Source: Leptospira adleri
GTDB taxonomy: Bacteria > Spirochaetota > Leptospiria > Leptospirales > Leptospiraceae
Reading direction: 5' to 3'
Length of the DNA stretch: 31,228 nucleotides
Assembly: GCF_002811985.1 (NCBI RefSeq)
Contig: NZ_NPDU01000052.1
Span: forward strand, 1 to 31,228
Part shown: positions 6,819 through 17,643 of the stretch, piece after piece
How the letters are laid out: each line of letters begins with the position of its first letter
Position numbering within the stretch: position 1 is the stretch's first letter
Notes under the pieces: generated by a model
The model's input: only the letters and a program-made list of their open reading frames with translations
Database searches by the model: none
What the model was told of the DNA's origin: nothing
Translations under genes and position numbers: made by a program

Positions 6819-8060
6819 TTCCACAATCCTGAACGAGGACAAATTTAACGGGGACGTTTGCGGATTGCGAATTAAAGAAATTGAATATTCCGAATAAATT
6901 CTTTCGAGAGATTCGGCTACTTTTTCCCAAGTGCAATGAAGCGCCTTTTTACGGGCCTTACCCGCCATTTTTTTTCTAAGACTTGTCTGATTTGCTAAGA
7001 AACAGGACATATCTACGAATTCTTGTTCTCGTCCGAAACCGGGTAAAAATCCGGAAGAACCGTGCTGTAGATAGGAACCGGCGGCCGCATATTGATAAGC
7101 GACCAAGGCGATTCCGCTAGCCATCGCTTCTAACACAACATTGCCGAATGTTTCCGTCATACTTGGAAAAAGAAAAAGATCGCCTGATGCAAAGTGCTTC
7201 GCCAATTCTTCTCCTTTTTTTAAACCCGCGAAAATCAAATCGGGATTCTTTCTTTCCAACGGATCTTTGAGCGGTCCATCTCCGACCAACACCATCTTTG
7301 CGTTCGGATTTGTTTCCTGGATTTTTCGAAAAGCACGAATACTGAGTTCGATATTTTTTTCCGCCGCGATTCGGCCCACATATAAAACTACGAGTTGATC
7401 TCTGGAAACCTCCCATTCTTTTCTAAGAATGGGATCCCTCTTGGAGGGATGAAAAAGGTCCGTGTCGATTCCTCTCGCTACAACACGAACGTTATGATAG
7501 CCTTGCTCCACAAGTTTCTCAACGATGTCCTGCGACGGAGTAAGGGTGATTTCCGTTTTATTGTGAAGATTACGGAGATATTTTTCTACAAGTCTTCCGG
7601 CAAAGCCGAGCTTATAGTATTGGGTATAGGAATGGAAATTGGTCCTGAAGTCGCTTACAACGGGAATACCCAAATCGTTCGCTGCTTTCACCGCCGACCA
7701 ACCAAGCGGTCCTTCGGTGACGACGTGTACGACGTCCGGTTGCTCTTTTTTCAAATGTCGCTTTAATATTCTTTTCGCAGGAAATCCAAAACGCATATCG
7801 GAATACATAGGAATTCTACATCCCGCCATCAAAACTTCGCGATATCCGTCGGTTGCGTTTTCCTGATCCCTCAAGCCCTGCCTTGGACGAAACAGGAGAA
7901 CGTCGTTGCCTCTTTCGACGAGATCGTTTACCATTTTATGAAGCGTTTTCGCGACCCCGTTGATTTCGGGATGATAAGTTTCAGTAACGATCGCGATCCG
8001 AAAATTTCTTTTGGGAGAGATGAGAGAACGGCATACTTCGATCGGTTTAGAATTTCTCAT
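6807..8060 (-). CDS. GT4 family glycosyltransferase (mannosyltransferase-like)
   Basis: 417 residues, GT-B fold. The N-terminal acceptor domain starts at about residue 20 (RIAIVTETYHPEINGVAKTL). The donor domain contains VARGIDTDLFHP (194-205), YVGRIAAEKN (227-236), LVGDGPL (258-264) and the retaining GT4 EX7E motif in TETFGNVVLEAMASG (Glu303 and Glu311). The HPEINGVAKTL start and GIDTDLFHP resemble GDP-mannose- or UDP-sugar-dependent enzymes that glycosylate lipids, so a role in envelope glycolipid synthesis is likely. The donor sugar is not determinable. The ATG at 8060 has no Shine-Dalgarno sequence, and the start codon lies within a 9-bp inverted repeat (8056-8082). No alternative in-frame ATG occurs upstream before a stop at 8106. 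Confidence 0.88.
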   Translation of the reverse strand: MRNSKPIEVCRSLISPKRNFRIAIVTETYHPEINGVAKTLHKMVNDLVERGNDVLLFRPRQGLRDQENATDGYREVLMAGCRIPMYSDMRFGFPAKRILKRHLKKEQPDVVHVVTEGPLGWSAVKAANDLGIPVVSDFRTNFHSYTQYYKLGFAGRLVEKYLRNLHNKTEITLTPSQDIVEKLVEQGYHNVRVVARGIDTDLFHPSKRDPILRKEWEVSRDQLVVLYVGRIAAEKNIELSIRAFRKIQETNPNAKMVLVGDGPLKDPLERKNPDLIFAGLKKGEELAKHFASGDLFLFPSMTETFGNVVLEAMASGIALVAYQYAAAGSYLQHGSSGFLPGFGREQEFVDMSCFLANQTSLRKKMAGKARKKALHCTWEKVAESLERIYSEYSISLIRNPQTSPLNLSSFRIVESRS

Positions 8061-8082
8061 ACCGTTATGGTAGCGGTATGAG
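8056..8082. promoter_or_regulatory. inverted repeat over the glycosyltransferase start codon
   Basis: CTCATACCG (8056-8064) and CGGTATGAG (8074-8082) are perfect 9-bp arms with a 9-nt spacer. The minus-strand ATG at 8058-8060 is part of one arm. It could be a repressor operator or an RNA hairpin that hides the start codon. Confidence 0.35.
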
Positions 8083-8129
8083 GTTCGGATTCCATTAAGG
8101 AATGATTAAATTTCCGTTACAGAACGGAT

Positions 8130-8522
8130 TCATTTCTTTTTGTTTTTAGGAATTTTAACGGGCGCGTTTTTCTTTTTGGAAATTTCTTCCCATTTAGTTT
8201 TGAGCCATACGGCCGATTCCACCGTCTTGCCGTCCGAGAATTTTACGAGATAAGGTTTTCCGGTGACGCTGGACTTGGTGCCTATGTATTCGATGAAGTT
8301 CGGAATGGTTTGAACTTTGCCGTCCGTAGCCTTCAGCTTTCGTTCCATGTGTTCTCTTGCTTCTTTCGGTTCGTGTTCTGCTCCGTTTCGAATGAATTTA
8401 CATTCGCAAGATTCAAGGGAGTTCATCAAAAGATTCAAGTCGTTTTGAAATTCCGAAACTTCCTCGGCTCCGACGGAAAACGCTAAGAGGGAAACTAACA
8501 ACAAAATCATTCTTTTTTTCAT
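8130..8522 (-). CDS. small exported DUF5329-like protein
   Basis: The ATG at 8522 has AGGAAC eight nt upstream and is preferred over an in-frame GTG at 8528. The 130-residue product has a signal peptide MKKRMILLLVSLLAFSVGA with cleavage before EEVSEF. The mature part shows LNLLMNSLESCECKFIRNGA, EAREHMERKL and FIEYIGTKSSVTGKPYLVKF. This pattern (Ser-Cys-x-Phe-Ile-Arg-Asn-Gly, HxxxK, SSxTGxPY) matches what I know of the DUF5329 family, whose function is unknown. The tail is lysine-rich (KIPKNKKK). It lies about 70 bp upstream of the glycosyltransferase start on the same strand and could be cotranscribed with it. Confidence 0.75.
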   Translation of the reverse strand: MKKRMILLLVSLLAFSVGAEEVSEFQNDLNLLMNSLESCECKFIRNGAEHEPKEAREHMERKLKATDGKVQTIPNFIEYIGTKSSVTGKPYLVKFSDGKTVESAVWLKTKWEEISKKKNAPVKIPKNKKK

Positions 8523-8528
8523 CTTCAC

Positions 8529-8647
8529 TGTTCCTATAAGTAATTGTTAACGATGTGTTTCAATTCTTTCAATCTAAAAAGTCGCAAGAATGGGATCATT
8601 TCGATCTTCGATCGGATTCGATTTTTTTTGCACCGAATTCTTAAATT
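8529..8647. other. short intergenic stretch
   Basis: About 120 bp between the DUF5329-like gene and the barrel-like remnant. It probably holds the promoter for the DUF5329-like gene. It contains GATCTTCGATCGGATTCGAT, a GATCGA-rich stretch, but no ORF or clear hairpin. Confidence 0.35.
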
Positions 8648-8818
8648 CTAAAACTCGATCGGAGTAAAAAGCGCAAGATGAAAGGTTCTTATTTCATAAG
8701 TATATCCGTTGTCTTTGAACAATGGGCCTCCGAATGCGAGTCCAAATTTAAAACAACCCAGCTTCGGAGTTTCAAAATAAAACATAAAGGAAAATATCTG
8801 CTGCTTACTGAAACTCAT
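8648..8818 (-). pseudogene. remnant of a beta-barrel or exported protein C-terminus
   Basis: A minus-strand frame from ATG 8818 to TAG 8648 gives 56 residues: MSFSKQQIFSFMFYFETPKL followed by GCFKFGLAFGGPLFKDNGYT and YEIRTFHLALFTPIEF. The reading frame stays protein-like upstream of the ATG (LTLGSLSRLQ) until a TGA at about 8855. Alternating hydrophobic strands and a terminal phenylalanine resemble the last strands of an outer-membrane barrel. There is no signal peptide and no ribosome binding site, so I read it as a decayed 3' end rather than a gene. It lies directly behind the HCCA-isomerase-like gene. Confidence 0.38.
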
Positions 8819-8868
8819 TTGAAGTCTTGAAAGGCTTCCTAACGTAAGCGATTTTCAAAACGATTCTC

Positions 8869-9459
8869 CTATCTCCTCAATTCTTCCAGAGCGTCTTCGA
8901 GTCGATCGTCTCCCCAGAAAAGTTCTTCATTTACGATAAAGCTGGGCGCGCCGAAAATTCCGAGCGAAGCGGCTCGTTCCGTTTGTTTTCGGAGTCTGTT
9001 TTTTATTTCTTCGTTCGATGTGCCTTGGAGAATCTCTTCGGAGTTTACGCCGATCTTTTTTAGAATCGGAGTCAACACGTCCCGCGAAGAGATGTCTTGG
9101 TCTTGGGCAAAATTGGCTTGAAAGGTTTCTCGGATAAAAGAGGAAATCCAAGGTTGTGTTTCGTTTGCAATGGCGATTCTGGAAGCCAAAAGTCCGTTTC
9201 TTGGAAAGACATTCGGGATTAAAAAGTCGATCCCGTATTTGCGGCTTCTTCTTTGCATATCCTTCCACATATATTTTCCTTTTGCGGGATATACGTTGAA
9301 TGGAGAATCGTTCCAACCTTGTTCCTTAAAAATCGGACCGAGTAAAAACGGTCTCCATAAGATTTCAATCGAAGAGTTTTGAATTAACTTTTCGATTCTC
9401 ATAACGGAAAGGTAAGAATACGTACTCGCAAATTCGAAAAAAAATTCAATTTTTTGCAT
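8869..9459 (-). CDS. 2-hydroxychromene-2-carboxylate isomerase / DsbA-fold oxidoreductase
   Basis: 196 residues with a thioredoxin-like fold of the HCCA isomerase (kappa-class GST, DsbA-like) family. The N-terminal FFFEFASTYSYLS (6-18) holds the active-site serine position (Ser12) in place of a CxxC motif. RPFLLGPIFKEQGWND, FPRNGLLASRIAIA and the C-terminal GIFGAPSFIVNEELFWGDDR are family hallmarks, including the cis-proline APSF loop. Members isomerise aromatic degradation intermediates or conjugate glutathione; the substrate here is unknown. AAAGGAG stands 9 nt before the ATG, a strong ribosome binding site. There is no signal peptide, so it is cytoplasmic. Confidence 0.88.
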   Translation of the reverse strand: MQKIEFFFEFASTYSYLSVMRIEKLIQNSSIEILWRPFLLGPIFKEQGWNDSPFNVYPAKGKYMWKDMQRRSRKYGIDFLIPNVFPRNGLLASRIAIANETQPWISSFIRETFQANFAQDQDISSRDVLTPILKKIGVNSEEILQGTSNEEIKNRLRKQTERAASLGIFGAPSFIVNEELFWGDDRLEDALEELRR

Positions 9460-9481
9460 ATACTGGTTCTCCTTTAGAAAT

Positions 9482-10435
9482 TTAGTTTCCCGAAACCGAA
9501 TTCGATTTAAAAAAATTCCAAATTTCTTCCGCGGGATCCAACTCGTATGTCGGGTTTCCCATTTTTATAAACGGGACCCTCCGATTTATTCCGGGCCAAT
9601 TGTGTCCTCCGTCGATTATCTTATAAAGAAGAACCGAAACGCTTCCCTTGCACCGATTGTAAGAATGGATTTCGACGCTCGTGCCGTCTTCCTTGTCGTC
9701 CTTCTTTTTGATTTCCGGTTCTTTGAGACAGGAATTCCATTGAAGCCAACGGTTTACCGAATCTTCTACGCTTAAAATTTCTCCTCCGTCTCTCACATAA
9801 CCGCCGTAATACGGAACCGTCGAATCTTTGGTTCCGTTGATGAACGCCACGGAAACGTTTGCGGAAGGTTCGAAGTTCCTTAGAACAAATTCAGAAATCT
9901 GAGAGGAGACGCTCACGCCGGCGCGGAATCGTTTCGTTTTTTCGACCAGCATTCTTTGGGTCATAAATCCTCCGTTGGAATGTCCAAAGATAAAAATCTT
10001 ATCCTTCGAGATCGGATGGGATTCCGAAATATGATCTATGAGTTTTTCTAAAAAATGAACGTCGTCGACCTTTTGTCTATCGGCGGGGGTCGCCCCACGT
10101 CCGTCTGCCCAGCTACGATCGACTCCGTCCGGATAAACGACTATAAAACCTTCTCTGTCGGAAATATGATTGAGTTTAGAATCCTCCATAATGTTCCTTC
10201 CGCTTCCGAGTCTTCCGTGAAGCCCGAGAACCAAAGGAACTTTTTCCGTTGCTGAAATTTTTTTCTCGGGAACATGAATCCAGTAAGTTCTTTCGATTCC
10301 GTCTACCGTGATTTTTTCCAATCGAGAGCCGTCTTTCGTTTCCGTACGAAGATTTCTTAAAAGTCTGCAATCGGTTAGAACGAAGGAAGTAAAGAATAAG
10401 AATATTATCAAATTAAAATATGTCTTAAGTTTCAT
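9482..10435 (-). CDS. PHB depolymerase / feruloyl-esterase-type lipoprotein or secreted esterase
   Basis: The gene starts at ATG 10435, whose ATGA overlaps the stop of the upstream lipoprotein gene. A longer frame upstream is antisense filler or overlap. The 317-residue product has a hydrophobic export signal (7-21) ending in VLTDC, a possible but atypical lipobox because of the Asp before Cys23. The catalytic core is an alpha/beta hydrolase of the LpqC/PHB-depolymerase esterase family: GLHGRLGSGRN (71-81), nucleophile Ser153 in GHSNGGF, Asp204 in NGTKDSTVPY and His278 in DGGHNWPG. It likely cleaves short-chain or aromatic esters outside the cytoplasm. It is the last gene of a three-gene operon and is translationally coupled to the gene before it. 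Confidence 0.87.
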   Translation of the reverse strand: MKLKTYFNLIIFLFFTSFVLTDCRLLRNLRTETKDGSRLEKITVDGIERTYWIHVPEKKISATEKVPLVLGLHGRLGSGRNIMEDSKLNHISDREGFIVVYPDGVDRSWADGRGATPADRQKVDDVHFLEKLIDHISESHPISKDKIFIFGHSNGGFMTQRMLVEKTKRFRAGVSVSSQISEFVLRNFEPSANVSVAFINGTKDSTVPYYGGYVRDGGEILSVEDSVNRWLQWNSCLKEPEIKKKDDKEDGTSVEIHSYNRCKGSVSVLLYKIIDGGHNWPGINRRVPFIKMGNPTYELDPAEEIWNFFKSNSVSGN

Positions 10436-10950
10436 TTTTGTTTTTCGAACTCCTCCAGAGAATTGATTAAGGATTTTTCGAAGGAAGTGGAAGGCCAATA
10501 GAAAGGCGAGAATGGGATTAAAATCCAACCCCTCCACTGATCCAAAAGTAATTCGTGCACGGATTCTTTCGGGGGTTTTCCGGATTCGGAGATTCTGTAA
10601 GTAAGAATATGTTCGCTTCTGATGTGAAAGGGAACCACGCCGAGAGTTAGAAAACTGGTTAACAGATTGAGGAAATGTAAGCCGCGATATTCGTATTCCG
10701 CTTCCTTTTCCTGAAGGATGATTTCCAGGAGCACGTCCGATTGTGGATCCTCTCGATATCCTTTTTCCTGAAGATTCTTTTTGATATGATTCATTTCCGA
10801 AACGTAAAATGCGAATCCGGTGAATTCCAAACGAAGAGGTTTTCCTTTCGGAATGGAGATAGAGTCTCGAATTATTTCCGGAGGATTTACGATTCCGATA
10901 CAAGAAGAAAGAAAAGCGACGATAAGGATTGTGATGGTTTTCTGTTTCAT
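10432..10950 (-). CDS. lipoprotein, unknown function (operon gene 2)
   Basis: 172 residues. The signal MKQKTITILIVAFLSSC has a clean lipobox with Cys17. The mature part includes LRLEFTGFAFYVSEMNHIKK, DVLLEIILQEKE, a hydrophobic stretch LNLLTSFLTLGVVPFHIRSE, and GWILIPFSPFYWPS. I recognise no family. The order of segments (helix and strand ending in an IILQEK/IILEK strand, a hydrophobic middle, a W-rich segment ending in a proline turn) parallels the next gene upstream, so the two may be old duplicates. Its ATG directly follows the stop of that gene (TAG then ATG) and its own stop overlaps the esterase start, so the three proteins are made together. Confidence 0.75.
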   Translation of the reverse strand: MKQKTITILIVAFLSSCIGIVNPPEIIRDSISIPKGKPLRLEFTGFAFYVSEMNHIKKNLQEKGYREDPQSDVLLEIILQEKEAEYEYRGLHFLNLLTSFLTLGVVPFHIRSEHILTYRISESGKPPKESVHELLLDQWRGWILIPFSPFYWPSTSFEKSLINSLEEFEKQK

Positions 10951-11556
10951 CTAATAGATCGACCTCGAGTCAAAAAGAAATTTTCTCGCATAACCCGCGT
11001 AGACGAGTTCGATCTCGTTTCTGTCGTCGAAAGGCATCAACAGAAGAGGGATCCAGCCGATTGCGAAAACGTTTTCGATTGAATAAGAATATTCGGCCAC
11101 TTTCCGATTTCGTTTCCAGACTTTGAATAAGACGCGGTCCGAGGATTTCTGAAGGATCGGAAAGATAAGAAAAGTTCTGTAAGCGGCGATTCGATTGAGA
11201 AGATAAAGAGAGAACTTTCCCGGTTCTTTTTCGAGCATCCAAGAAAGAGGCTGGGAATGTTCTCCGAAGAATAAAGAAAAACGGGGAGCCTTTTCCAAAA
11301 TGATTTGGATATTGATTTCGGAATCGGTCTTCGTATGAACTGAAAGTTTCTTAAATCTTCCGGAAAGATGAAGGGTTCTTAAAATTTCGGAAGCAAGTTT
11401 TTTGCCGGAGTCTTCTTTCCAGCCGATCAATTCGTAAGTGACTTCCCGATCCACATCGGTTTCTAAGTTTGAAACCGTAGGCGGGTCTCCGATGAGAAAG
11501 GTGGAACAGGATTGAAAGAGAAGAAAACTCAAAGAAAGAATTAATTTTCTCAACAT
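10951..11556 (-). CDS. lipoprotein, unknown function (operon gene 1)
   Basis: I prefer the ATG at 11556, which gives the lipoprotein signal MLRKLILSLSFLLFQSC (Cys17). An ATG at 11610 would add 18 residues ahead of it and cannot be excluded, as neither has a strong ribosome binding site. The 201-residue product has INIQIILEKAPRFSLFFGEH, a hydrophobic middle (YRTFLIFPILQKSS) and IGWIPLLLMPFDDRNEIELV. No known family. It begins the lipoprotein-lipoprotein-esterase operon. The three are probably exported together and may form an envelope-associated unit, but that is inferred only from the gene order. Confidence 0.7.
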   Translation of the reverse strand: MLRKLILSLSFLLFQSCSTFLIGDPPTVSNLETDVDREVTYELIGWKEDSGKKLASEILRTLHLSGRFKKLSVHTKTDSEINIQIILEKAPRFSLFFGEHSQPLSWMLEKEPGKFSLYLLNRIAAYRTFLIFPILQKSSDRVLFKVWKRNRKVAEYSYSIENVFAIGWIPLLLMPFDDRNEIELVYAGYARKFLFDSRSIY

Positions 11557-11687
11557 TGAGAATAAAATGAAAGACTTTCCTTTAAGATCAAGCTCTAAAT
11601 CCGAACTCATCCAAAGGAAGAGGTTGTTGATTTTTGAATCGGATCCTCGTTCGATTCCGCGCGCGGGATCGGGACCTTAAAAAATTC

Positions 11688-14139
11688 TTAGATTAAATTT
11701 CCCCAAGCGTCGATTTCGTGATCCACCGCATACAATCCCGGGTCCAATCTTTTCCCTTTTTTATTTTGATTCGCCATTCCCAAGGCCGCGGATGCGAGTT
11801 GTCCGATGATCGCGTCCATTCCTTCGGTCGGAACTCCGTAGAATAAAAAGTTAATCGGACTCAAGTCGCTTAACAAATAGAATGTTTTTTCGATTTCTTG
11901 TCCGTCTTTGTTTACGAAGAATGTCACCTTTCCGCCTTGATCGATTCCGGACTGAGGATCTAAAATCCGGTCGAATTCTAACTTGGCGGGAAAACCTCCG
12001 ATCTTCTTTTCATCGGAGAAGGAAAGGTCGTTGATCCACTGAATCAAATCCGTGTATTCGGCGGTTTTTGTGGATCCGGAAGAAATGAGAACCTTCGATT
12101 TGGTTCCGTTGAGAATCAGATCCTCAAAATGTTCTTTTTTAAGAATGGAATTTCCGATCACTCCCAAGATGAGATCCCTGTTGTAAAATTCTTCCTTTGG
12201 AATTTCGTCTATCGTTCTATAATTTCGATTTCCCGGCTTCTCCACCTTGAGATCGACTTCGATCGTTTCCTGGTTTGTTTCGTGCAATCTGGATTCCAAA
12301 TATTTGCATAAGAAGGTTCCGATGTTTCCTTTGGCTCCGAGTATCAGAATTTTTCTGGAAGAAAGGATCAAACCTTGTCCGTTTAATATCGTTTCGATCG
12401 CATTTAAAATGGAATACGCGACTTCTTTCGATTCTTCTTTTACCTTTTGATTGGAAATCGCGATGGAGAACGCGGGTAAAAAGAGTTTTTTATTTTTGTC
12501 CTGAACGCTTTTGAGACGATCGTATCCGTTTCTCGTATGTTCCACGGTGCCGACTAACGTATTTGTTATCAATTCGGCGACGGTTATTTTGGGAGCTTCG
12601 GCTTGAAGCGAATATTCCTTACAAAGAAAGGAAACGTCTTTTCCGTTTAACGCAAATTCGTTGAAAAACGGAGCGACGTAACCCCCGTCTTCCACCAGAA
12701 TCACTTTTTCTTTTTTCTTGTAAGAATCCAGTAGCAGGCCGAGAAAAAGATGACCGGAGAGTAATTTCATTGCATCGAAAAATCCGAGTTTCTCTTCTTC
12801 CAATCGTTCGAAGAGGGGTTTGAGTTTGGAGGAATCGCTGTAGAGCGGCGAAATGGAATAGTAGATTTTATTCTTCGCTCCGACTTTAAGTTGTAGACCG
12901 GACATATAAAAATGATCGGTGGGAACGTCCAGAAGAACGTCCAAATACGCCGCAGGAACGACCCCGCCGTATTTTACAAAAGAGACCGTGAGATTTTGAG
13001 CGCCTAATCTTCGAAACGCTTCGATCAGGGCTACGATCTCCGAAGTGATATGATGAATCAAAAAAACGTTGAATCCGCTCAGATCGAAATTGTGATTTTC
13101 GCCGTTCGCGATCCGTTCCAAAATCGGCATCCGCTTGAGATAATGATTCAGATCCAGAGTGGTTCTTTTGGCGTTGAAACTGAAATTGAGAACCCGGTCC
13201 AATCGAGAAAGGTCGATGAAGACGTTCGTATCGTCCGAGAGTCGGACCTTTACGATATGGCCTTCTTTTAAATGTTTTGTAATTTCATGATCTTCTAATA
13301 TTAGAAAAATCTTTTTAAATAAAGGAAGAGTTTCGTTCGGATCCGTTTTTACGACGGACTCGGAAAAAACTTTGTCCCAAAATAAGCTGATTTGATCCAA
13401 TTTACCGAGCGGAGTTTTTTCGATTTGTTCGAAAACTCGCGAGAAGGAGCGGTTTTCCTCCACGTAGGATTTTTCGCCTCTCTGCGCGGCGGAAAGAATC
13501 CCGTTGTTGATCGCTTCCGCGATCTTCGTGCTTCCGGCGATAAAAATTCTAGAACCGATATCGTCCACGACGACGTGCGGAACCGCGGTTAGATCGATGT
13601 TGGCTCGATCGTAATTCTCCACCGTGAGTCGAAAGAAAAATTCTCCCGGTTCTTTTTGATTGGGAACTCTTTCCAGAATGAATTGGTAGTCTATGTTTTC
13701 GTTCGGGCTTGCGTGGTGGAACGGAAATACGAGCGCAAAGATTCCGGAGGTTTTCGGATCTTCTCCGTAAAACTCGGGGTGAATTTTTTTCGCCCAGACC
13801 TGTCTCTGAAACGTTCCGAAGACGGTTCTTAAATGATCTTGAAATTCCTCCTTAAAAAGAAGGATGTCTTTTAATACTCCGGCGCGCGCGTAGATCTGAA
13901 TGTATCCGATGTTCATCTTCAGGAGTTCGCTGTTGATGTTCGGATTGATTTTGTAAAAGATCGTTACGTCTCCGATTCCGTTCTGGACTTGTTCGAAAAC
14001 TTCTTCTCCGAGAGTTCTGGAAAGAATGGAGAGGCCGGTAAAAATTCTAAGATTTCGTAGATCCAAATCCCAAATTCCGTCCTTTCCTTCTTTGAGGACG
14101 GACCCGAGAGAAGTCTCCGATTCTCTGTGTTTGAAAGAA

Positions 14140-14147
<8 letters not shown>
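11688..14147 (-). CDS. S-adenosylhomocysteine hydrolase-like protein with long N-terminal extension
   Basis: The ATG at 14147 overlaps the stop of the dehydrogenase gene by 8 nt and is preferred over a TTG at 14159. The product has 819 residues. Residues about 340-740 follow the SAHH plan: HHITSEIVALIEAFRRLGAQ (the family's multi-helix start), VILVEDGGYVAPFF, TVEHTRNGYDRL, LPAFSIAISNQKVKEESKE (where SAHH has its Lys/Asp pair), and a Rossmann segment KILILGAKGNIGTFLCKYL. True SAHH is about 430-480 residues; here some 330 unrelated residues precede it, and about 80 follow. Key SAHH residues are altered, such as the catalytic DDGG becoming EDGG and GxGxxG becoming GAKGNIG. It probably binds NAD, but the substrate is likely not SAH. 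It is presumably partnered with the upstream dehydrogenase. Confidence 0.7.
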
Positions 14148-15561
<1,414 letters not shown>

Positions 15562-15638
15562 ACATCACCCTTGGTTAGACAAAGAATCTAAGAATTACGG
15601 TCAGTGTAGAATGCTGCGGGATTCCGACAAATCCATTC

Positions 15639-16415
15639 TCATGCGTTGGAGAATACAATCCTTCCCTTTCTCCAAACTTGAAATTCTCCGGGAGAGAACG
15701 GATTCCATTCTTCATTGGAAGTCAGAGGTTGGGTCGCGATGACCGTGACTATGTCGCCCGGTCTTGTTACTTTTCGGAAGTCCACGGTTAGATCCGCGTC
15801 TAAAAGCCGCGCTTTTCCGAAGGGAGATTTTCTCGTGATCCAGGAAAGTTTTGTCGAGCAGAAGGCGTAGAGGTTTTTGGAATCGCTGAAGAGAAGGTTG
15901 GAGACCCCTTTTGTTCGGAGTTCCGTCACAAATTTCAAGATCGCACGGAAAAGTTCCGCTTCGTTTCGGGGGCGATCCGGGAACTTCTTCTTGAGCTTTC
16001 CTAGGAGCCAGCAGAACGCGTATTCGGAGTCCGTAGTTCCGACCGGTTTGAAATCACCGAGGGATTCTTCTTTGATTCCTTTGAATTGTCCGTTGTGGGC
16101 GAAAGTCCAGTAGGAACCCCAGAATTCTCGGACAAAGGGGTGGGTGTTTTTCAATTCTACCTTTCCCCGGTTTGCCTTTCGGATATGACTGATGACGGTT
16201 TCGCTCTTGATTGGAAGTTTTCGGACGAACTCGGCGATTTTGGATTCTACTCCGGGGGCCGGGTCATGGAAGACACGAAGTCCGCTTCCTTCATAGAAGG
16301 CGATTCCCCAACCGTCTTTGTGAGGGCCGGTTTTTCCACCCCTCTGGACAAGGCCCGTGAGGCTAAAGCTAATGTCCGTTGGAACATTCGCGCTCATGCC
16401 GAGGAGTTCACACAT
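15639..16415 (-). CDS. class II glutamine amidotransferase (YafJ type)
   Basis: 258 residues beginning [20 protein letters not shown]. After removal of Met1, Cys2 is the N-terminal nucleophile of class II (Ntn) amidotransferases. [42 protein letters not shown] and [14 protein letters not shown] are the usual glutaminase-site segments. The protein has only the glutaminase domain, so ammonia must go to a partner, or it acts as a gamma-glutamyl hydrolase as proposed for some YafJ/DUG3-like proteins. AAGGGAAGAAGA stands right before the ATG. It heads the minus-strand run with the dehydrogenase and the SAHH-like gene; the 77-bp gap to the dehydrogenase is compatible with an operon. Confidence 0.9.
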   Translation of the reverse strand: MCELLGMSANVPTDISFSLTGLVQRGGKTGPHKDGWGIAFYEGSGLRVFHDPAPGVESKIAEFVRKLPIKSETVISHIRKANRGKVELKNTHPFVREFWGSYWTFAHNGQFKGIKEESLGDFKPVGTTDSEYAFCWLLGKLKKKFPDRPRNEAELFRAILKFVTELRTKGVSNLLFSDSKNLYAFCSTKLSWITRKSPFGKARLLDADLTVDFRKVTRPGDIVTVIATQPLTSNEEWNPFSPGEFQVWRKGRIVFSNA

Positions 16416-16437
16416 TCTTCTTCCCTTTCTAAGTTAA

Positions 16438-16466
16438 ATCTAATATATTGAAATAATTTTCGTCAA
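16438..16466 (-). promoter_or_regulatory. candidate sigma70 promoter for the amidotransferase gene
   Basis: On the minus strand TTGACG (16466-16461) matches the -35 consensus in 5 of 6 positions. AATATATTAGAT follows and offers -10 candidates: TTAGAT at 17-bp spacing (poor match), or TATATT at 13 bp (good match, bad spacing). The site lies 23-51 bp ahead of the ATG at 16415, in the 98-bp divergent gap shared with the plus-strand glycosyltransferase. Confidence 0.35.
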
Positions 16467-16513
16467 AACGGATTTACGCCGTTCAGCGATTTTTTCAAGG
16501 ATTCCTTGCAGAA

Positions 16514-17643
16514 ATGAGCACGCAACTGGAAACTGAGCCGGTGATTTTGCATATAGATACAGAAACCGGCTGGAGAGGAGGGGAAAGGCAACTTCTCCTC
16601 TTGGCGGAAGGCCTCAAAAAAAGAAAGATTCCTCAACTCATCCTGGGTAAACCGGGATCCGCCCTGGAAAGCCGTTGTTCCGACCACGGGCTTCCGTTCG
16701 AAGCGCTTGCGATGAAAGGAGAATGGGATCTTGCGTCCGTGAAGGCGATTCGCGCCATCGTCCAAGAAAGAAAAGTCCGACTGATTCACACTCACACCGC
16801 AAAGGCGCATACGCTCGCCCTCTTTGCAAAATCAAAACTTCCGACAACGAAATTGATCGTTTCCAGGCGCGTTGATTTTAGTATTCGGAAGAATCTATTC
16901 TCCATATGGAAATACAAATCCAAACGCAACGACCTCTTCCTCACGGTTTCCAATAAGATTCGGGAAATTCTCTTGAGGGACGGAGTCGATCCAGCAAAGA
17001 CGGTTACGGTTCACAGCGGAATCGATTTCTCTTTTACAAAAAAATTGCCGGACCCGACGCGTTATAAAAAAGAATTCTCCATCAAAAAAGATACGATCGT
17101 GATCGGAAACGTCGCCGCGCTCGTGGATCACAAAGATCAAAAAACTCTTCTTCATGCGATCGCGAAGGTCGATCCTTCCAAAAATTTCAAACTTCTCATT
17201 CTTGGCGAGGGAGAACTCAGAAAAGAATTGGAAGACTTAACGACTTCATTAGGAATTTCTGATAGAGTGATTTTTACCGGTTATCGACAAGATGTTCCGG
17301 ACATTCTTTCCCTTTTCGATATTTTTACCCTCACTTCCAAAGAGGAGGGACTCGGCACTTCGATCCTCGACGCGATGGCGGTCGGTCTTCCGGTTGTCGC
17401 AACGAAAGGAGGGGGAATCGGAGAAATGCTCACTCACGAGAAAGGGGCATTTCTCGCCGAAGTGGGGGACGCGGATTCTCTTTCAAAATATTATGAAATT
17501 CTTATAGACGATTTGAAGCTCAGAAAATCCTTCGGAACCTTCAACAAAGAATCGGTAAAAAGATTCTCCATCAAAAACACGATCCGTAAAACGGAGCTCG
17601 CATACTATTCTTTCTTAGGGGAAGAACTTTTCGGAGCAACAGA

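Noticed and set aside
9482..10903. A 473-residue minus-strand frame covering the esterase and extending upstream
   Set aside because: The first 150 or so residues are the out-of-frame shadow of the lipoprotein gene at 10432-10950; the real start is the overlapping ATG at 10435.
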